From positions 3,773 through 67,772 of the forward strand of contig JBHOQX010000024.1 of assembly GCA_042408595.1 (NCBI GenBank): 64,000 bases of DNA, read 5' to 3'. Within the stretch, counting starts at the first letter, position 1, and the number at the start of each line of letters is the position of its first letter. This document shows positions 24,526 to 33,216 of the stretch, piece by piece. The position numbers and the translations under genes were made by a program. This DNA is from JBHOQX01 sp042408595. Lineage in GTDB: Bacteria > Chloroflexota > Chloroflexia > Chloroflexales > Roseiflexaceae. The notes under the pieces are model-generated. The model worked only from the letters and a program-made list of their open reading frames with translations. It searched no databases and was not told where the DNA came from.

Positions 24526-25941
24526 CTAGCCCGCAGCCGAGGCCGCCATCCGTGCTTCTTCGCGTTCCCCGGCCGCCGACGACACCGCGATATCGACGTC
24601 TTTGGTCTCCGGATTGAAGAGCGCCCCGATCACGAAGCAGATCGCCGCCACTGCAATAGGATACCACAGGCCGGCGTACGGGTTTTTGGTCGCTCCGATC
24701 AGCGACAGGCCGACGATCGGCACCAGGCCGCCGAACACGCCGTTGCCGATGTGATACGGCAGCGACATCGACGTATAGCGGATGCGGGTCGGGAACAACT
24801 CGACCAGATAGGCCGCGATCGGGCCGTAGACCATCGTGACGTACACGACCTGGATGAACACCAGCAGACCGAGCATGAACAGGCTGTAGTTCGGGTTGGG
24901 CACTTTATTCGCCGGATCGCCGATAAACGGCGCATAGTTCGCCATCGTGAGATAGATCGGGTAATACGTGAGCACGGCCAGCGCCATGCCGCCCAACATG
25001 ATCCATTTGCGGCCGATTCGGTCCGACAACCAGCCGAAGAAGACGAACAGCGGGGTGCCGATCAGCAGCGCGGTGCCGATGATCATATTCGAGTCGACCA
25101 GCGGTACCTTGAAGATCGTCTGCAGATAATAGAGGGCGTAGAACTGGCCGGTGTACCAGACCACCCCCTGGCCCATGACCGCGCCGAAGAGCGCGAGCAG
25201 GACGAAGCGCAGGTTATATGGGTTGGCGAAGCTTTCGATGATCGGATTCTTAGAGGTCTGCCCGGCGCTCTTGATCTGGGCGTACATCGGCGACTCGCGC
25301 AGCGAGTAGCGGATGTAGAGCGAGATCGCGACCAGAAGGATCGACAGCAGGAACGGGATGCGCCAACCCCACTCCTTGAACGCCTCCTCACCAACGTAGA
25401 GGCGTGTCAGCAGAATCACGCCGAGCGAGCAGAACAGGCCGAGGGTCGCCGTGATCTGAATCCAACTGGTGTACAGGCCGCGCTTGCCGTTCGGCGCGTG
25501 CTCGGCGATGTACGTCGCCGCGCCGCCATACTCGCCGCCGAGCGCCAACCCCTGGATGATGCGCAGTAGGATCAAAATGATCCCGGCCGCCGCCCCGATC
25601 GTCGCCGCTGTCGGCAGCAGACCAACCAGGAACGTGCAGATGCCCATGAGCGACATAGTGACTAAGAAGGTATACTTTCGCCCGATCAGATCGCCCATGC
25701 GCCCGAACACCAGCGCGCCGAACGGCCGCACAATGAAGCCGATGGCGAACGCAGCGAGCCAGGCGATGATATCGCCCAATGCTGTGCCGGTCTGGTAGAA
25801 CTTGCTGGCGATCACTGTCGCCAGGCTGCCGAAGATGTAAAAGTCGTACCATTCGATCATCGTCCCCGCCGCGGCCGAAAAGATGATCCGGGTGATGCCA
25901 TGCTCCGGCTGCGCCTGAACGCTGCTTGCTGCGGTTGTCAT
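24526..25941 (-). CDS. MFS transporter, metabolite:H+ symporter (MHS) family
   Basis: The 471-residue protein has 12 predicted membrane helices and MHS family signatures: GTMIEWYDFYIFGSLA in the first helix, FGRMGDLIGRKY in the loop after helix 2, and FPTRIRYTSMSLPYHIGNGVFGG near helix 9-10. Relatives are ProP, KgtP, ShiA and organic-acid importers. It is divergent from the propionyl/acetyl-CoA synthetase pair, which makes import of a short carboxylate a reasonable guess. The start at 25941 was chosen for AAAGGA 8 bases upstream; an earlier ATG at 25962 would swallow that site. Confidence 0.88.
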   Translation of the reverse strand: MTTAASSVQAQPEHGITRIIFSAAAGTMIEWYDFYIFGSLATVIASKFYQTGTALGDIIAWLAAFAIGFIVRPFGALVFGRMGDLIGRKYTFLVTMSLMGICTFLVGLLPTAATIGAAAGIILILLRIIQGLALGGEYGGAATYIAEHAPNGKRGLYTSWIQITATLGLFCSLGVILLTRLYVGEEAFKEWGWRIPFLLSILLVAISLYIRYSLRESPMYAQIKSAGQTSKNPIIESFANPYNLRFVLLALFGAVMGQGVVWYTGQFYALYYLQTIFKVPLVDSNMIIGTALLIGTPLFVFFGWLSDRIGRKWIMLGGMALAVLTYYPIYLTMANYAPFIGDPANKVPNPNYSLFMLGLLVFIQVVYVTMVYGPIAAYLVELFPTRIRYTSMSLPYHIGNGVFGGLVPIVGLSLIGATKNPYAGLWYPIAVAAICFVIGALFNPETKDVDIAVSSAAGEREEARMAASAAG

Positions 25942-26172
25942 ACGCCGTCCTTTCTGCTCCATTGCGGATAAGCCGACACCAAACCGCCGCGCACCCCTCT
26001 TGGCGCGCGACGCCAGAGACATCAAAGTGGCACAGCGCACCTCTGCGCGCCTGCCCTCGCTCCCAGGCGCATTGCATCGGTGGCCGGTGGCTGCACCGAC
26101 ACAAACGACATCACAGTAGCATTTGGATTGTGGGGAGCATAACACAGCTTTTTAAAGCGCTCTTAACGTAAG

Positions 26173-26194
26173 TGTAAAGTTTCTGTAAAGTTTC
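26173..26194. promoter_or_regulatory. Two 11-bp tandem direct repeats in the divergent promoter region
   Basis: TGTAAAGTTTC occurs twice back to back (26173-26183, 26184-26194), one helical turn apart, beside CTTAACGTAAG. Tandem 11-bp half-sites are the typical target of OmpR/PhoB-type response regulators. The element is about 230 bp from the MFS start and 280 bp from the prpE start, so it could control either. On the minus strand it contains TTTACA, a possible -35. Confidence 0.45.
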
Positions 26195-26273
26195 GGCCGC
26201 GCACCCCAGCCGCCGACGGGACTGCCGCGGTGGGGAGATGTGGAAGGACGAAGCTCCGCCGAAATCCTTTCTT

Positions 26274-26363
26274 GGGCGCGCGTGGGCGTGCGAAAACGAA
26301 CCCCGTGGCGGGCCTGCGGCCCGCCACACCGCCCGCGGTGCGGGCGACTGCATCCGTCCTGCC
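26274..26363. repeat. Dispersed 90-nt hairpin repeat, copy B
   Basis: This aligns without gaps to 4763-4852. The central stem GGCGGGCC/GGCCCGCC with loop TGC corresponds to GGAGGGCC/GGCCCTCC in copy A, so the pair at the third position has changed on both sides. The repeat ends directly at the -35 of the prpE promoter. Confidence 0.7.
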
Positions 26364-26364
26364 C

Positions 26365-26395
26365 TTGACAAACGCGCCCGCCCTTCGGCTATAAT
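26365..26395 (+). promoter_or_regulatory. Promoter of the prpE-acs operon
   Basis: TTGACA (26365-26370) and TATAAT (26390-26395) are both perfect hexamers, separated by 19 bp, slightly wide. The leader to the prpE ATG is about 75 nt. The long spacer suggests that an activator or twist-inducing factor may help. Confidence 0.6.
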
Positions 26396-26474
26396 GACGG
26401 AGACATCCATTCACCACCGTACCCTGGGCGCACCGCCGGCATGCCCGGCGGGGCCGGAGCCATGGAGGCCAGCC

Positions 26475-28373
26475 ATGAGCTACCAGGACGTGTACCGCCG
26501 CTCGATCACCGATCCGGACGGGTTTTGGGGACCGATCGCCGCTGAGTTGCACTGGTTCACCCCCTGGGAGCGCGTGCTTGACGACTCGCGGGCGCCGTTC
26601 TACCGCTGGTTCGTCGGCGGGACGACGAACCTGTGCTACAACGCCGTCGATCGGCACGCGCTCGGCGGGCGGCGCGGCCAGGCCGCCCTGATCTGGGAGA
26701 GCGCCGAGACGGGTCTGTCGCGCACATTGACGTTCTTCGAGCTCTACCGCGAGGTCAACCGGCTCGCCGGCGTTATGAAAAACCTTGGCGTGCGCCCGGG
26801 CGACCGGGTGCTGATCTACATGCCGATGGTGCCGGAGGCGATCATCGGCATGCTGGCCTGCGTGCGCCTTGGCGCGATTCATTCCGTGGTCTTCGGCGGC
26901 TTCAGCGTTCAATCGCTCGCCACCCGGATCGACGACGCCGCGCCGGTGGTGGCCCTTACCGCCGATGCCGGGATGCGCAAGGGCCAGCCGGTGCCGCTCA
27001 AGCCGATGCTCGACCAGGCGCTCGACGTAGCGGCCGCCGACCGCCTGCGCCATGTGCTGGTGCTCGACCGCGGCATCGCCCCGGCGCCCATGCGCCCCGG
27101 GCGCGACCTGGACTGGCACGAGCAGCTCGCGCAGCGCGGCGAGCGCGAGGTCGCTCCGGCGCATGTCGCCAGCGCCGACCCGTCGTACATCTTGTACACC
27201 TCGGGCACCACCGGCAAGCCGAAGGGTGTGGTGCGCGACACCGGCGGCTATATGGTCGCGCTCTATAATTCGATGCGCCAGATCTACGATGTAGGCGACG
27301 GCGATGTCTACTGGTCCACCTCCGATATCGGCTGGGTGGTCGGCCATTCGTACATCGTCTACGGCCCGCTGCTCGCCGGCATCCCCACGATCGTCTACGA
27401 GGGGCGGCCGGACTACCCCGACCCTGGCGTGTGGTGGCGGGTGATCGAGAAATACGGCGTCACCTGCGTCTTCAGCGCGCCGACGGCGCTGCGCGGGCTG
27501 CGCAAATTCCCGGATCGCTGGATGAAAGAGCGCGATCTCTCCTCGCTGCGGCACTTCTTCACCGCTGGCGAGCCGCTGGACGAGCCGACCTATCGCTGGG
27601 CGAGCGAGGCGCTCGGCATGCCGATCGTCGATCATTACTGGCAGACCGAAAGCGGCTGGGCGATGCTGGCGAACTCGCTCGGCATCGAGGAGCTGCCGAT
27701 CAAGCCCGGCTCGCCGACCAAACCGGCCGTCGGGCACCGGCTGGAGGTGGTGGACCGGCAGGGGAACCCGGTCCCACGCGGCACGAAAGGCTTTCTCGTC
27801 GAACACGGCCCGACCCCACCCGGCATGCTGCTGACGCTCTGGAACGACGACCAGCGCTACCTGAACGACTACTGGGGCCGCATTCCGGACAAACGGCTGT
27901 ACCTGACCGGCGACTACGCGATCGAGGACCAGGACGGCTACTTCTGGCTGCTGGGCCGCGCCGACGAGGTGCTGAACGTCGCCGGGCACCGCCTGGGCAC
28001 GCGCGAGATCGAAGAGGTGATCTCCGGCCACCCGGCGGTCGCCGAGGCCAGCGTGATCGGCGTGCGCGACGAGGTCAAAGGCGAGGCGGTGCTGGTGGTC
28101 GCCGTGCTTAAGGAGCACGTGGCTCCGGCCGAGCGCGAAGCGGTGCGCGAGGAGATTCGCCACCTGGTGCGCGACCGGATCGGCGCGATCGCCACCCCCC
28201 AGGCGATCAGCTTTGTCAGCGCACTGCCGAAGACCCGCTCCGGCAAGATCATGCGCCGCGTCATCCGCGCCGTCTACCAGGGCGACACCATCGGCGACCT
28301 GAGCACCATCGAAGACGACGCGACGGTGGACATGGTGCGCGAGGCGATCGAGATGATCCAGCAGGAGTTGTAG
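26475..28373 (+). CDS. prpE: Propionyl-CoA synthetase-like acyl-CoA ligase
   Basis: This 632-residue AMP-forming ligase has the adenylate motif YTSGTTGKPKGV, the A5 motif DHYWQTESG, and the C-terminal hinge and catalytic Lys in TRSGKIMRR. The N-terminal SYQDVYRRSITDPDGFWG and DIGWVVGHSYIVYGPLLAG resemble PrpE more than Acs. The family activates propionate (or acetate) with ATP and CoA. A GGAGG ribosome site precedes the ATG. It is followed 147 bp later by an acetyl-CoA synthetase, so the operon activates two short acids. The exact chain-length preference is inferred. Confidence 0.85.
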   Translation: MSYQDVYRRSITDPDGFWGPIAAELHWFTPWERVLDDSRAPFYRWFVGGTTNLCYNAVDRHALGGRRGQAALIWESAETGLSRTLTFFELYREVNRLAGVMKNLGVRPGDRVLIYMPMVPEAIIGMLACVRLGAIHSVVFGGFSVQSLATRIDDAAPVVALTADAGMRKGQPVPLKPMLDQALDVAAADRLRHVLVLDRGIAPAPMRPGRDLDWHEQLAQRGEREVAPAHVASADPSYILYTSGTTGKPKGVVRDTGGYMVALYNSMRQIYDVGDGDVYWSTSDIGWVVGHSYIVYGPLLAGIPTIVYEGRPDYPDPGVWWRVIEKYGVTCVFSAPTALRGLRKFPDRWMKERDLSSLRHFFTAGEPLDEPTYRWASEALGMPIVDHYWQTESGWAMLANSLGIEELPIKPGSPTKPAVGHRLEVVDRQGNPVPRGTKGFLVEHGPTPPGMLLTLWNDDQRYLNDYWGRIPDKRLYLTGDYAIEDQDGYFWLLGRADEVLNVAGHRLGTREIEEVISGHPAVAEASVIGVRDEVKGEAVLVVAVLKEHVAPAEREAVREEIRHLVRDRIGAIATPQAISFVSALPKTRSGKIMRRVIRAVYQGDTIGDLSTIEDDATVDMVREAIEMIQQEL

Positions 28374-28520
28374 CAACGGTGACGAGCGCCGCGGGCCCCG
28401 AACATCCGGCTCGCCACAACGGCGCTGGCCCGGCGGGAACAGAGACGTTCGGAGGGCAACACCCTTCCAACCTTGTGTTTGAGACGATCGGCAATCTGCA
28501 ACCAACACGGAGGTGGAGCG

Positions 28521-30476
28521 ATGACGGTTCAGGAAGCGCCCACAACGATCAGCCAGGCGCACAGCGAGGATGGGCAGGAGATCTACCGGCCCGCACCGGA
28601 GATCGTCGAACATGCCAATATCACCGCCTATATGCGGCAAAAGGGCTTTTCGACCTGGGAGGAACTCTACCGGTGGTCGATCGACCATCGCGAGGAGTTC
28701 TGGACGGACATGGCCAACCGCCTGGAGTGGTTCGCGCCGTGGGAGAAGGTGCTGGACGATTCGAACGCGCCGTTCTACAAATGGTTCACCGGCGCAAAAT
28801 TCAACATCGTCCATAATGCGATCGATCGCCACCTGAACACCTGGCGGCGCAACAAGCTCGCGCTGATCTGGGAGGGCGAGGATGGCTCGGTCCGCACCTT
28901 CTCCTACCTGGCCGTCAGCCGCGAGGTCTCCAAGCTGGCGAACATCCTCAAGAGCATGGGCGTGACCCAGGGCGACATCGTCTCGATCTACATGCCGCGC
29001 GTGCCGGAGCTGATGTTCGCCATGCTGGCCTGCGCCAAGGTCGGCGCGGCACATTCCGTGATCTACGGCGGCTTCTCCACCGAGGCGCTGCGCGAGCGCA
29101 TCCACGATGCCAACTCCAAGCTGCTGATCACCGCCGACGGCGGCTGGATGCGCGGCAAGATCGTCGAACTGAAGAAGATCGCCGACGAAGCCCTGGAGCA
29201 CAGCCCCTCCGTCCAGACATGCCTGGTGCTGCGGCGCACCGGCCACGAGGTCAACATGGTCGCCGGGCGCGACTACTGGCTCCACGACCTGTTGAACCTG
29301 CCGATCGCCGCGCCGAAGTGCGAGACGGTGCCGGTGGACGCCGAGCACCCGCTGTACATTCTGTACACCTCTGGCAGCACCGGCAAGCCGAAGGGTGTGG
29401 TCCATGTCCACGGCGGCTATGCGGTCGGCATCTCGGCGACCTATTATCTGACCTTTGACGTAAAGGAAGAGGACCGCTGGTGGTGCGCCGCCGATCCCGG
29501 CTGGGTGACCGGCCACTCCTATATCGTCTACGCGCCCTTGATCGAGGGGGCCACATCCTTTATGTACGAGGGCGCACCGAACTACCCCTACCCGAACCGC
29601 TGGTGGCAGTGCGTTGAGAAGTATGGCATCAACATTATGTACACCGCGCCGACCGCCATCCGCGGCCTGATGCGCTTCGGCGACGCCTGGCCGAACCGAC
29701 ACGACCTGTCGTCGCTGCGGCTGCTCGGGTCGGTCGGCGAGCCGATCAACCCCGAAGCCTGGCGCTGGTACTACCACGTGATCGGCAAGGACCGCTGCCC
29801 GATCATGGACACCTGGTGGCAGACGGAGACCGGCGCGTTCATGATCACGCCCAACCCGACCACGCCGCTCAAGCCCGGCTCCGCCACCCGCCCGTTCCTG
29901 GGGATCGTCGCCGACGTGGTAGACGAGCAGGGCACCCCGAAGGGCGCGAACGAGGACGGCCTGCTGGTGATCAAGACACCGTGGCCGTCCATGATGCGAA
30001 CCATTCTGCACGACCCGGAGCGCTACAAGCGGCAGTACTGGGACTCGGAGCCGGCCGGGATGTACACCGCCGGCGACTCGGCCCGGCGCGATGAGGATGG
30101 CTACTTCTGGATCATCGGGCGGATCGACGATGTGATCAAGGTCTCCGGCTATCGCCTCGGTACGGCGGAGGTGGAGAGCGCGCTGGTGTCGCACCCGGCG
30201 GTGGCCGAAGCCGCCGCCATCGGCCTGCCGCACGAGGTGAAGGGCACGGCGATCCACTGCTTCGTCATCCTGCGCCAGGGGTACGAGGGCAGCCCGGCGC
30301 TGGAGGATGAGTTGAAGAAGCACGTCGCAAGCGAGATGGGGCCGATCGCCCGCCCGGAGGCGATCAACTTCGTCGCTTCGCTGCCGAAGACGCGCTCCGG
30401 CAAGATCATGCGGCGCGTCCTGAAAGCTCAGGCGCTCGGCCAGGACCCGGGCGATATCTCGACGCTGGAAGGGTGA
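28521..30476 (+). CDS. acs: Acetyl-CoA synthetase (AMP-forming)
   Basis: The 651-residue ligase has the Acs motifs YTSGSTGKPKGV, ADPGWVTGHSYIVYAPL, DTWWQTETG and TRSGKIMRRVLKA with the acetylatable catalytic Lys. The length is normal for the family. It converts acetate, ATP and CoA to acetyl-CoA and AMP. The ATG is preceded by GGAGGTGGAG. It lies behind prpE on the same strand with no terminator between, and 159 bp ahead of a membrane protein gene. The N-terminal 30 residues are extended relative to PrpE, as usual for Acs. Confidence 0.93.
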   Translation: MTVQEAPTTISQAHSEDGQEIYRPAPEIVEHANITAYMRQKGFSTWEELYRWSIDHREEFWTDMANRLEWFAPWEKVLDDSNAPFYKWFTGAKFNIVHNAIDRHLNTWRRNKLALIWEGEDGSVRTFSYLAVSREVSKLANILKSMGVTQGDIVSIYMPRVPELMFAMLACAKVGAAHSVIYGGFSTEALRERIHDANSKLLITADGGWMRGKIVELKKIADEALEHSPSVQTCLVLRRTGHEVNMVAGRDYWLHDLLNLPIAAPKCETVPVDAEHPLYILYTSGSTGKPKGVVHVHGGYAVGISATYYLTFDVKEEDRWWCAADPGWVTGHSYIVYAPLIEGATSFMYEGAPNYPYPNRWWQCVEKYGINIMYTAPTAIRGLMRFGDAWPNRHDLSSLRLLGSVGEPINPEAWRWYYHVIGKDRCPIMDTWWQTETGAFMITPNPTTPLKPGSATRPFLGIVADVVDEQGTPKGANEDGLLVIKTPWPSMMRTILHDPERYKRQYWDSEPAGMYTAGDSARRDEDGYFWIIGRIDDVIKVSGYRLGTAEVESALVSHPAVAEAAAIGLPHEVKGTAIHCFVILRQGYEGSPALEDELKKHVASEMGPIARPEAINFVASLPKTRSGKIMRRVLKAQALGQDPGDISTLEG

Positions 30477-30635
30477 TCGCGATCGACAACGAGCGCGGGA
30501 GACACGGAAACGCGCGGTGGATGACGCTCCCTTGTCTCCCCTCTCCCGGTCTCCTTGTCGATGGCTTCGTCGTTTGTCCGCCGCCCTTGATCCGAGATCA
30601 CGCATCCCGGCCCATGGCCGAAGGAAGGTGAGGCG

Positions 30636-31388
30636 ATGCGCGCCGCGCACGACCCTGTCCGCGCGCATCCAGCGATCCTCGGCCTGCTGCACCCGCGCGG
30701 CCAGGGCCGGCTGGCCGCCGGCCTGCTGCTGGCCGGGCTGCTGCTTGGCTGGCTGGCGGTGACGCGGCTGGCCGCGCCGGTATGGCTGGCGGCGGCGCTC
30801 ACACCCCTCCTACTGCTGGCGCCGGCGCTGCGCAAGTGGCACGCCGACCGGCGCACGCTCGGCTGGCGGCTCACGGTGCTCAGCGTGCTGCTCGTCGCGC
30901 AGGGGCTCCATACCGTCGAGCACCTCGCTCAGTTTGCGCAGTACCACCTGCTCGGCTGGCCGCTCAGGGCGGCGAGCGGGCTGATCTCCCCCCTCAACGC
31001 GGAGGTCGTCCACTTTGTCTGGAACTGGGCGGTCGTGCTGACGGTCTACGGGCTGCTGTGGGCCGGGCTGCACCGCAGTTGGATGTGGCTGCTGTTCGCC
31101 TGGGCCACCGCGCACACCGCCGAGCACACCTACATGTTCCTCCGCTACGTGCAGAGCGGCGGTGTACAGGGGTTGTCGGGCATCCTGGGCGCGGGCGGCT
31201 GGCTGGCGCAGCACGCCGAGGCGAGCCCGCCGCTCAGCTTCGTGTGCATGCTCGCTCCGGGGCTGGTGAGCGCGCCGCGCCTCGACGTTCACTTCTGGTG
31301 GAATATCGGCGAGATCGTGCTGCTGGTGCTGGCGGCGCAGCAAGCCATGTCACGCTCGCGTATCCACCGGGCGCGCCGGTCGGAATAG
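30636..31388 (+). CDS. Unassigned polytopic membrane protein with paired HTxEH motifs
   Basis: I do not recognise this 250-residue protein. It has about six hydrophobic segments. Conserved-looking polar residues inside or next to them are mostly His and Glu: LHTVEHLAQFAQYH (about residues 91-104), NAEVVHFVWNW (about 124-134), AHTAEHTYMFLRY (about 160-172) and DVHFWWNIGE (about 225-234). The spacing of HTxEH pairs recalls di-metal membrane enzymes such as desaturases and hydroxylases, but the classical three-box pattern is absent. AAGGAAGG precedes the ATG. It may belong to the prpE-acs operon or stand alone. Confidence 0.75.
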   Translation: MRAAHDPVRAHPAILGLLHPRGQGRLAAGLLLAGLLLGWLAVTRLAAPVWLAAALTPLLLLAPALRKWHADRRTLGWRLTVLSVLLVAQGLHTVEHLAQFAQYHLLGWPLRAASGLISPLNAEVVHFVWNWAVVLTVYGLLWAGLHRSWMWLLFAWATAHTAEHTYMFLRYVQSGGVQGLSGILGAGGWLAQHAEASPPLSFVCMLAPGLVSAPRLDVHFWWNIGEIVLLVLAAQQAMSRSRIHRARRSE

Positions 31389-31460
31389 GTCAGGCGGCCA
31401 CCAACGGCCCGGCGCCTCGGCGCCGATACGCGGCCGGCACACAGCGGTTCTGCAAGTGCG

Positions 31461-33005
31461 CTACCGATTCCGCCCGTACTGCTCGTGGCTCGACACCCAA
31501 TCCGACGACGAGATCGCCGAGGCGAGTGAGATCTCGCCGGCCAGCGCCACGCCGGCGACGATCTCCGCCAGCTTGTTCACCGTGCCGCGCCCGACGCAGC
31601 CGAGCACCTCCAGACATTCGCGCTGCGTCGCCAGGCCGGTACCGCCGCCGTGGGTCGCCACGATCAGCGAGGGGATCGTCAGCGAGAGGTACAGGTCGCG
31701 CTCGGGCGTCAGCTCGCAGTAGAGCACCCCCGCCGATGATTCAGCGACGTTCGCCACGTCCTGCCCGGTGGCGATGAACATCGCGGTGATGCCATTGGCC
31801 GAGTGCAGGCCGTTGTTGTTCACGCCGGAGAGAAACCCACCGACGTTGGCGACGCCATAGTGATACGCTAGGCTTTCCGGCTCGACCCGCATCGTCTCGA
31901 TCAACACGTTGCGCGTGATCACCAGCTCGGCGGTCACCCGCTTGCCGCGCGTCCGCATGATGTTGATCTGCGAGGCCTTTTTATCGGTGGCGAAGTTCGA
32001 CTCCAGGTAGAAGCGCTGGATGCCGGGGTAGTTGTCCAGAATCCAGCTACAGGCGGCGAAGGTGGCTCGCCCGACCATGTTCTGGCCGGCGGCGTCGCCG
32101 GTCGAGAAATTGAAGCGCAGGTAGACGAACTTGTTCGCCAGGTACGGGTCGATGTACAGCAGCTTCGCGACGCGCGAGGTCGCCTCGGCCTCTTCGCGGA
32201 TCTTCGGCAGGTGCTCCTCGACCCAGCGGACGAAGTCCCGGCCGGCGCGCGCGTCGTCGAAGACGAACACCGGCGCGCGCTGCATGGCGTCCGCCACCAC
32301 CGTGCATTTCACGCCGCCGCAGAGATTGACGACCTTGATGCCGCGGTTGTAGGACGCGACCAGCGTGCCCTCGGTCGTCGCCAGCGGGATGAGGAACTCG
32401 CCCTGGGCATGTTCGCCCAGCACCTTGATCGGCCCGGCGAAGCCGATCGGCACCTGGGCCACGCCGGTGAAGTGTTCGCAGTTGCCCTTGACGATGTGCG
32501 GATCGAAGGAGTATCTGGCGATATGCTGGAGCTTCGCGCCGGTGAACCGCTCAACAAAGGCCTGCCGCTCGCGGATGATCGCCTCGGCATAGTCATCTGT
32601 CGAGTCGCGCGGGATGCGCACGCGCTGGTCGGTCGTCTCGGCGATCGCGTCCTCGACATCGAAGCGCAGCGGGCCGAACGGCTTCGTCCGGAACGCGATC
32701 GCGATCGCGTGTTTGCCGTGCGGCAGCGGCTCGATCGCGGCGTGCAGGGTCACCACGGTGCGCAGCGGGAACGGCACCGGGTTCGCCGGCGAGATCTCGG
32801 CCGGCGTGCGCCGCCCGCCGTCGCCGAGATCGACGACGATCGCCTCCAGCGGCACGGCGCGTCCGTCGATCGCCACGCTCTCCAGCCCGACCAGCTCGGC
32901 GTCGCTCAGCCGGTTCTTGAGCGAGAACTGGACCCCGCCGCCGGTGTTCTTCAGGCTGCCGAAGGTGTAGAGCTGCTTGAGCAGCATCCGCGGAATGATC
33001 GCCAT
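31461..33005 (-). CDS. mvaA: 3-hydroxy-3-methylglutaryl-CoA reductase
   Basis: The last 400 of 514 residues are an HMG-CoA reductase with its catalytic residues: Glu in EGTLVASYNRG, Lys in DKKASQINIM, Asp in GQDVAN and His in SSSDWVSSHEQYG. Motifs are of the class I (NADPH) type. The first 110 residues are an extra N-terminal domain without membrane helices. The enzyme makes mevalonate for isoprenoids, a route used by some Chloroflexota. The start at 33005 has GGAGGG upstream; an earlier in-frame codon at 33044 does not. No other mevalonate gene is in the window. Confidence 0.9.
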   Translation of the reverse strand: MAIIPRMLLKQLYTFGSLKNTGGGVQFSLKNRLSDAELVGLESVAIDGRAVPLEAIVVDLGDGGRRTPAEISPANPVPFPLRTVVTLHAAIEPLPHGKHAIAIAFRTKPFGPLRFDVEDAIAETTDQRVRIPRDSTDDYAEAIIRERQAFVERFTGAKLQHIARYSFDPHIVKGNCEHFTGVAQVPIGFAGPIKVLGEHAQGEFLIPLATTEGTLVASYNRGIKVVNLCGGVKCTVVADAMQRAPVFVFDDARAGRDFVRWVEEHLPKIREEAEATSRVAKLLYIDPYLANKFVYLRFNFSTGDAAGQNMVGRATFAACSWILDNYPGIQRFYLESNFATDKKASQINIMRTRGKRVTAELVITRNVLIETMRVEPESLAYHYGVANVGGFLSGVNNNGLHSANGITAMFIATGQDVANVAESSAGVLYCELTPERDLYLSLTIPSLIVATHGGGTGLATQRECLEVLGCVGRGTVNKLAEIVAGVALAGEISLASAISSSDWVSSHEQYGRNR

Positions 33006-33147
33006 CGCCGCCCTCCTCGTTGAATCGCTGCGCGGAACCGCCATGGTCTGCCGTTATCGTAACAGCGCGGCGGCAGCTTGTCGAGAGGCAGACCACACAG
33101 CGGGCGAGCGCCAGCGCAAGATCATCCGCTGCGCAGAGATCAAGCCT

Positions 33148-33186
33148 GGTCTGGCGGGTCTGTGGCCCACCAGACCACCCGCCCGG
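33148..33186. repeat. Short relative of the dispersed hairpin repeat, copy C
   Basis: The core TGGCGGGTCTGTGGCCCACC follows the pattern of copy B (TGGCGGGCCTGCGGCCCGCC) with four changes in 20 positions. GGTCTGG and CCAGACC form the outer stem. It lies between HMG-CoA reductase and the aldehyde dehydrogenase gene. Flanks differ from copies A and B, so it may be an older or truncated copy. Confidence 0.5.
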
Positions 33187-33216
33187 AGCCAATCGGCGTA
33201 TTCCTCCCAGGGGAAG

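Noticed and set aside
26238..30692. A very long minus-strand open frame opposite prpE and acs
   Set aside because: It is the mirror of two clearly coding genes in GC-rich DNA, where antisense frames stay open by codon bias. Its sequence is low-complexity and matches nothing.
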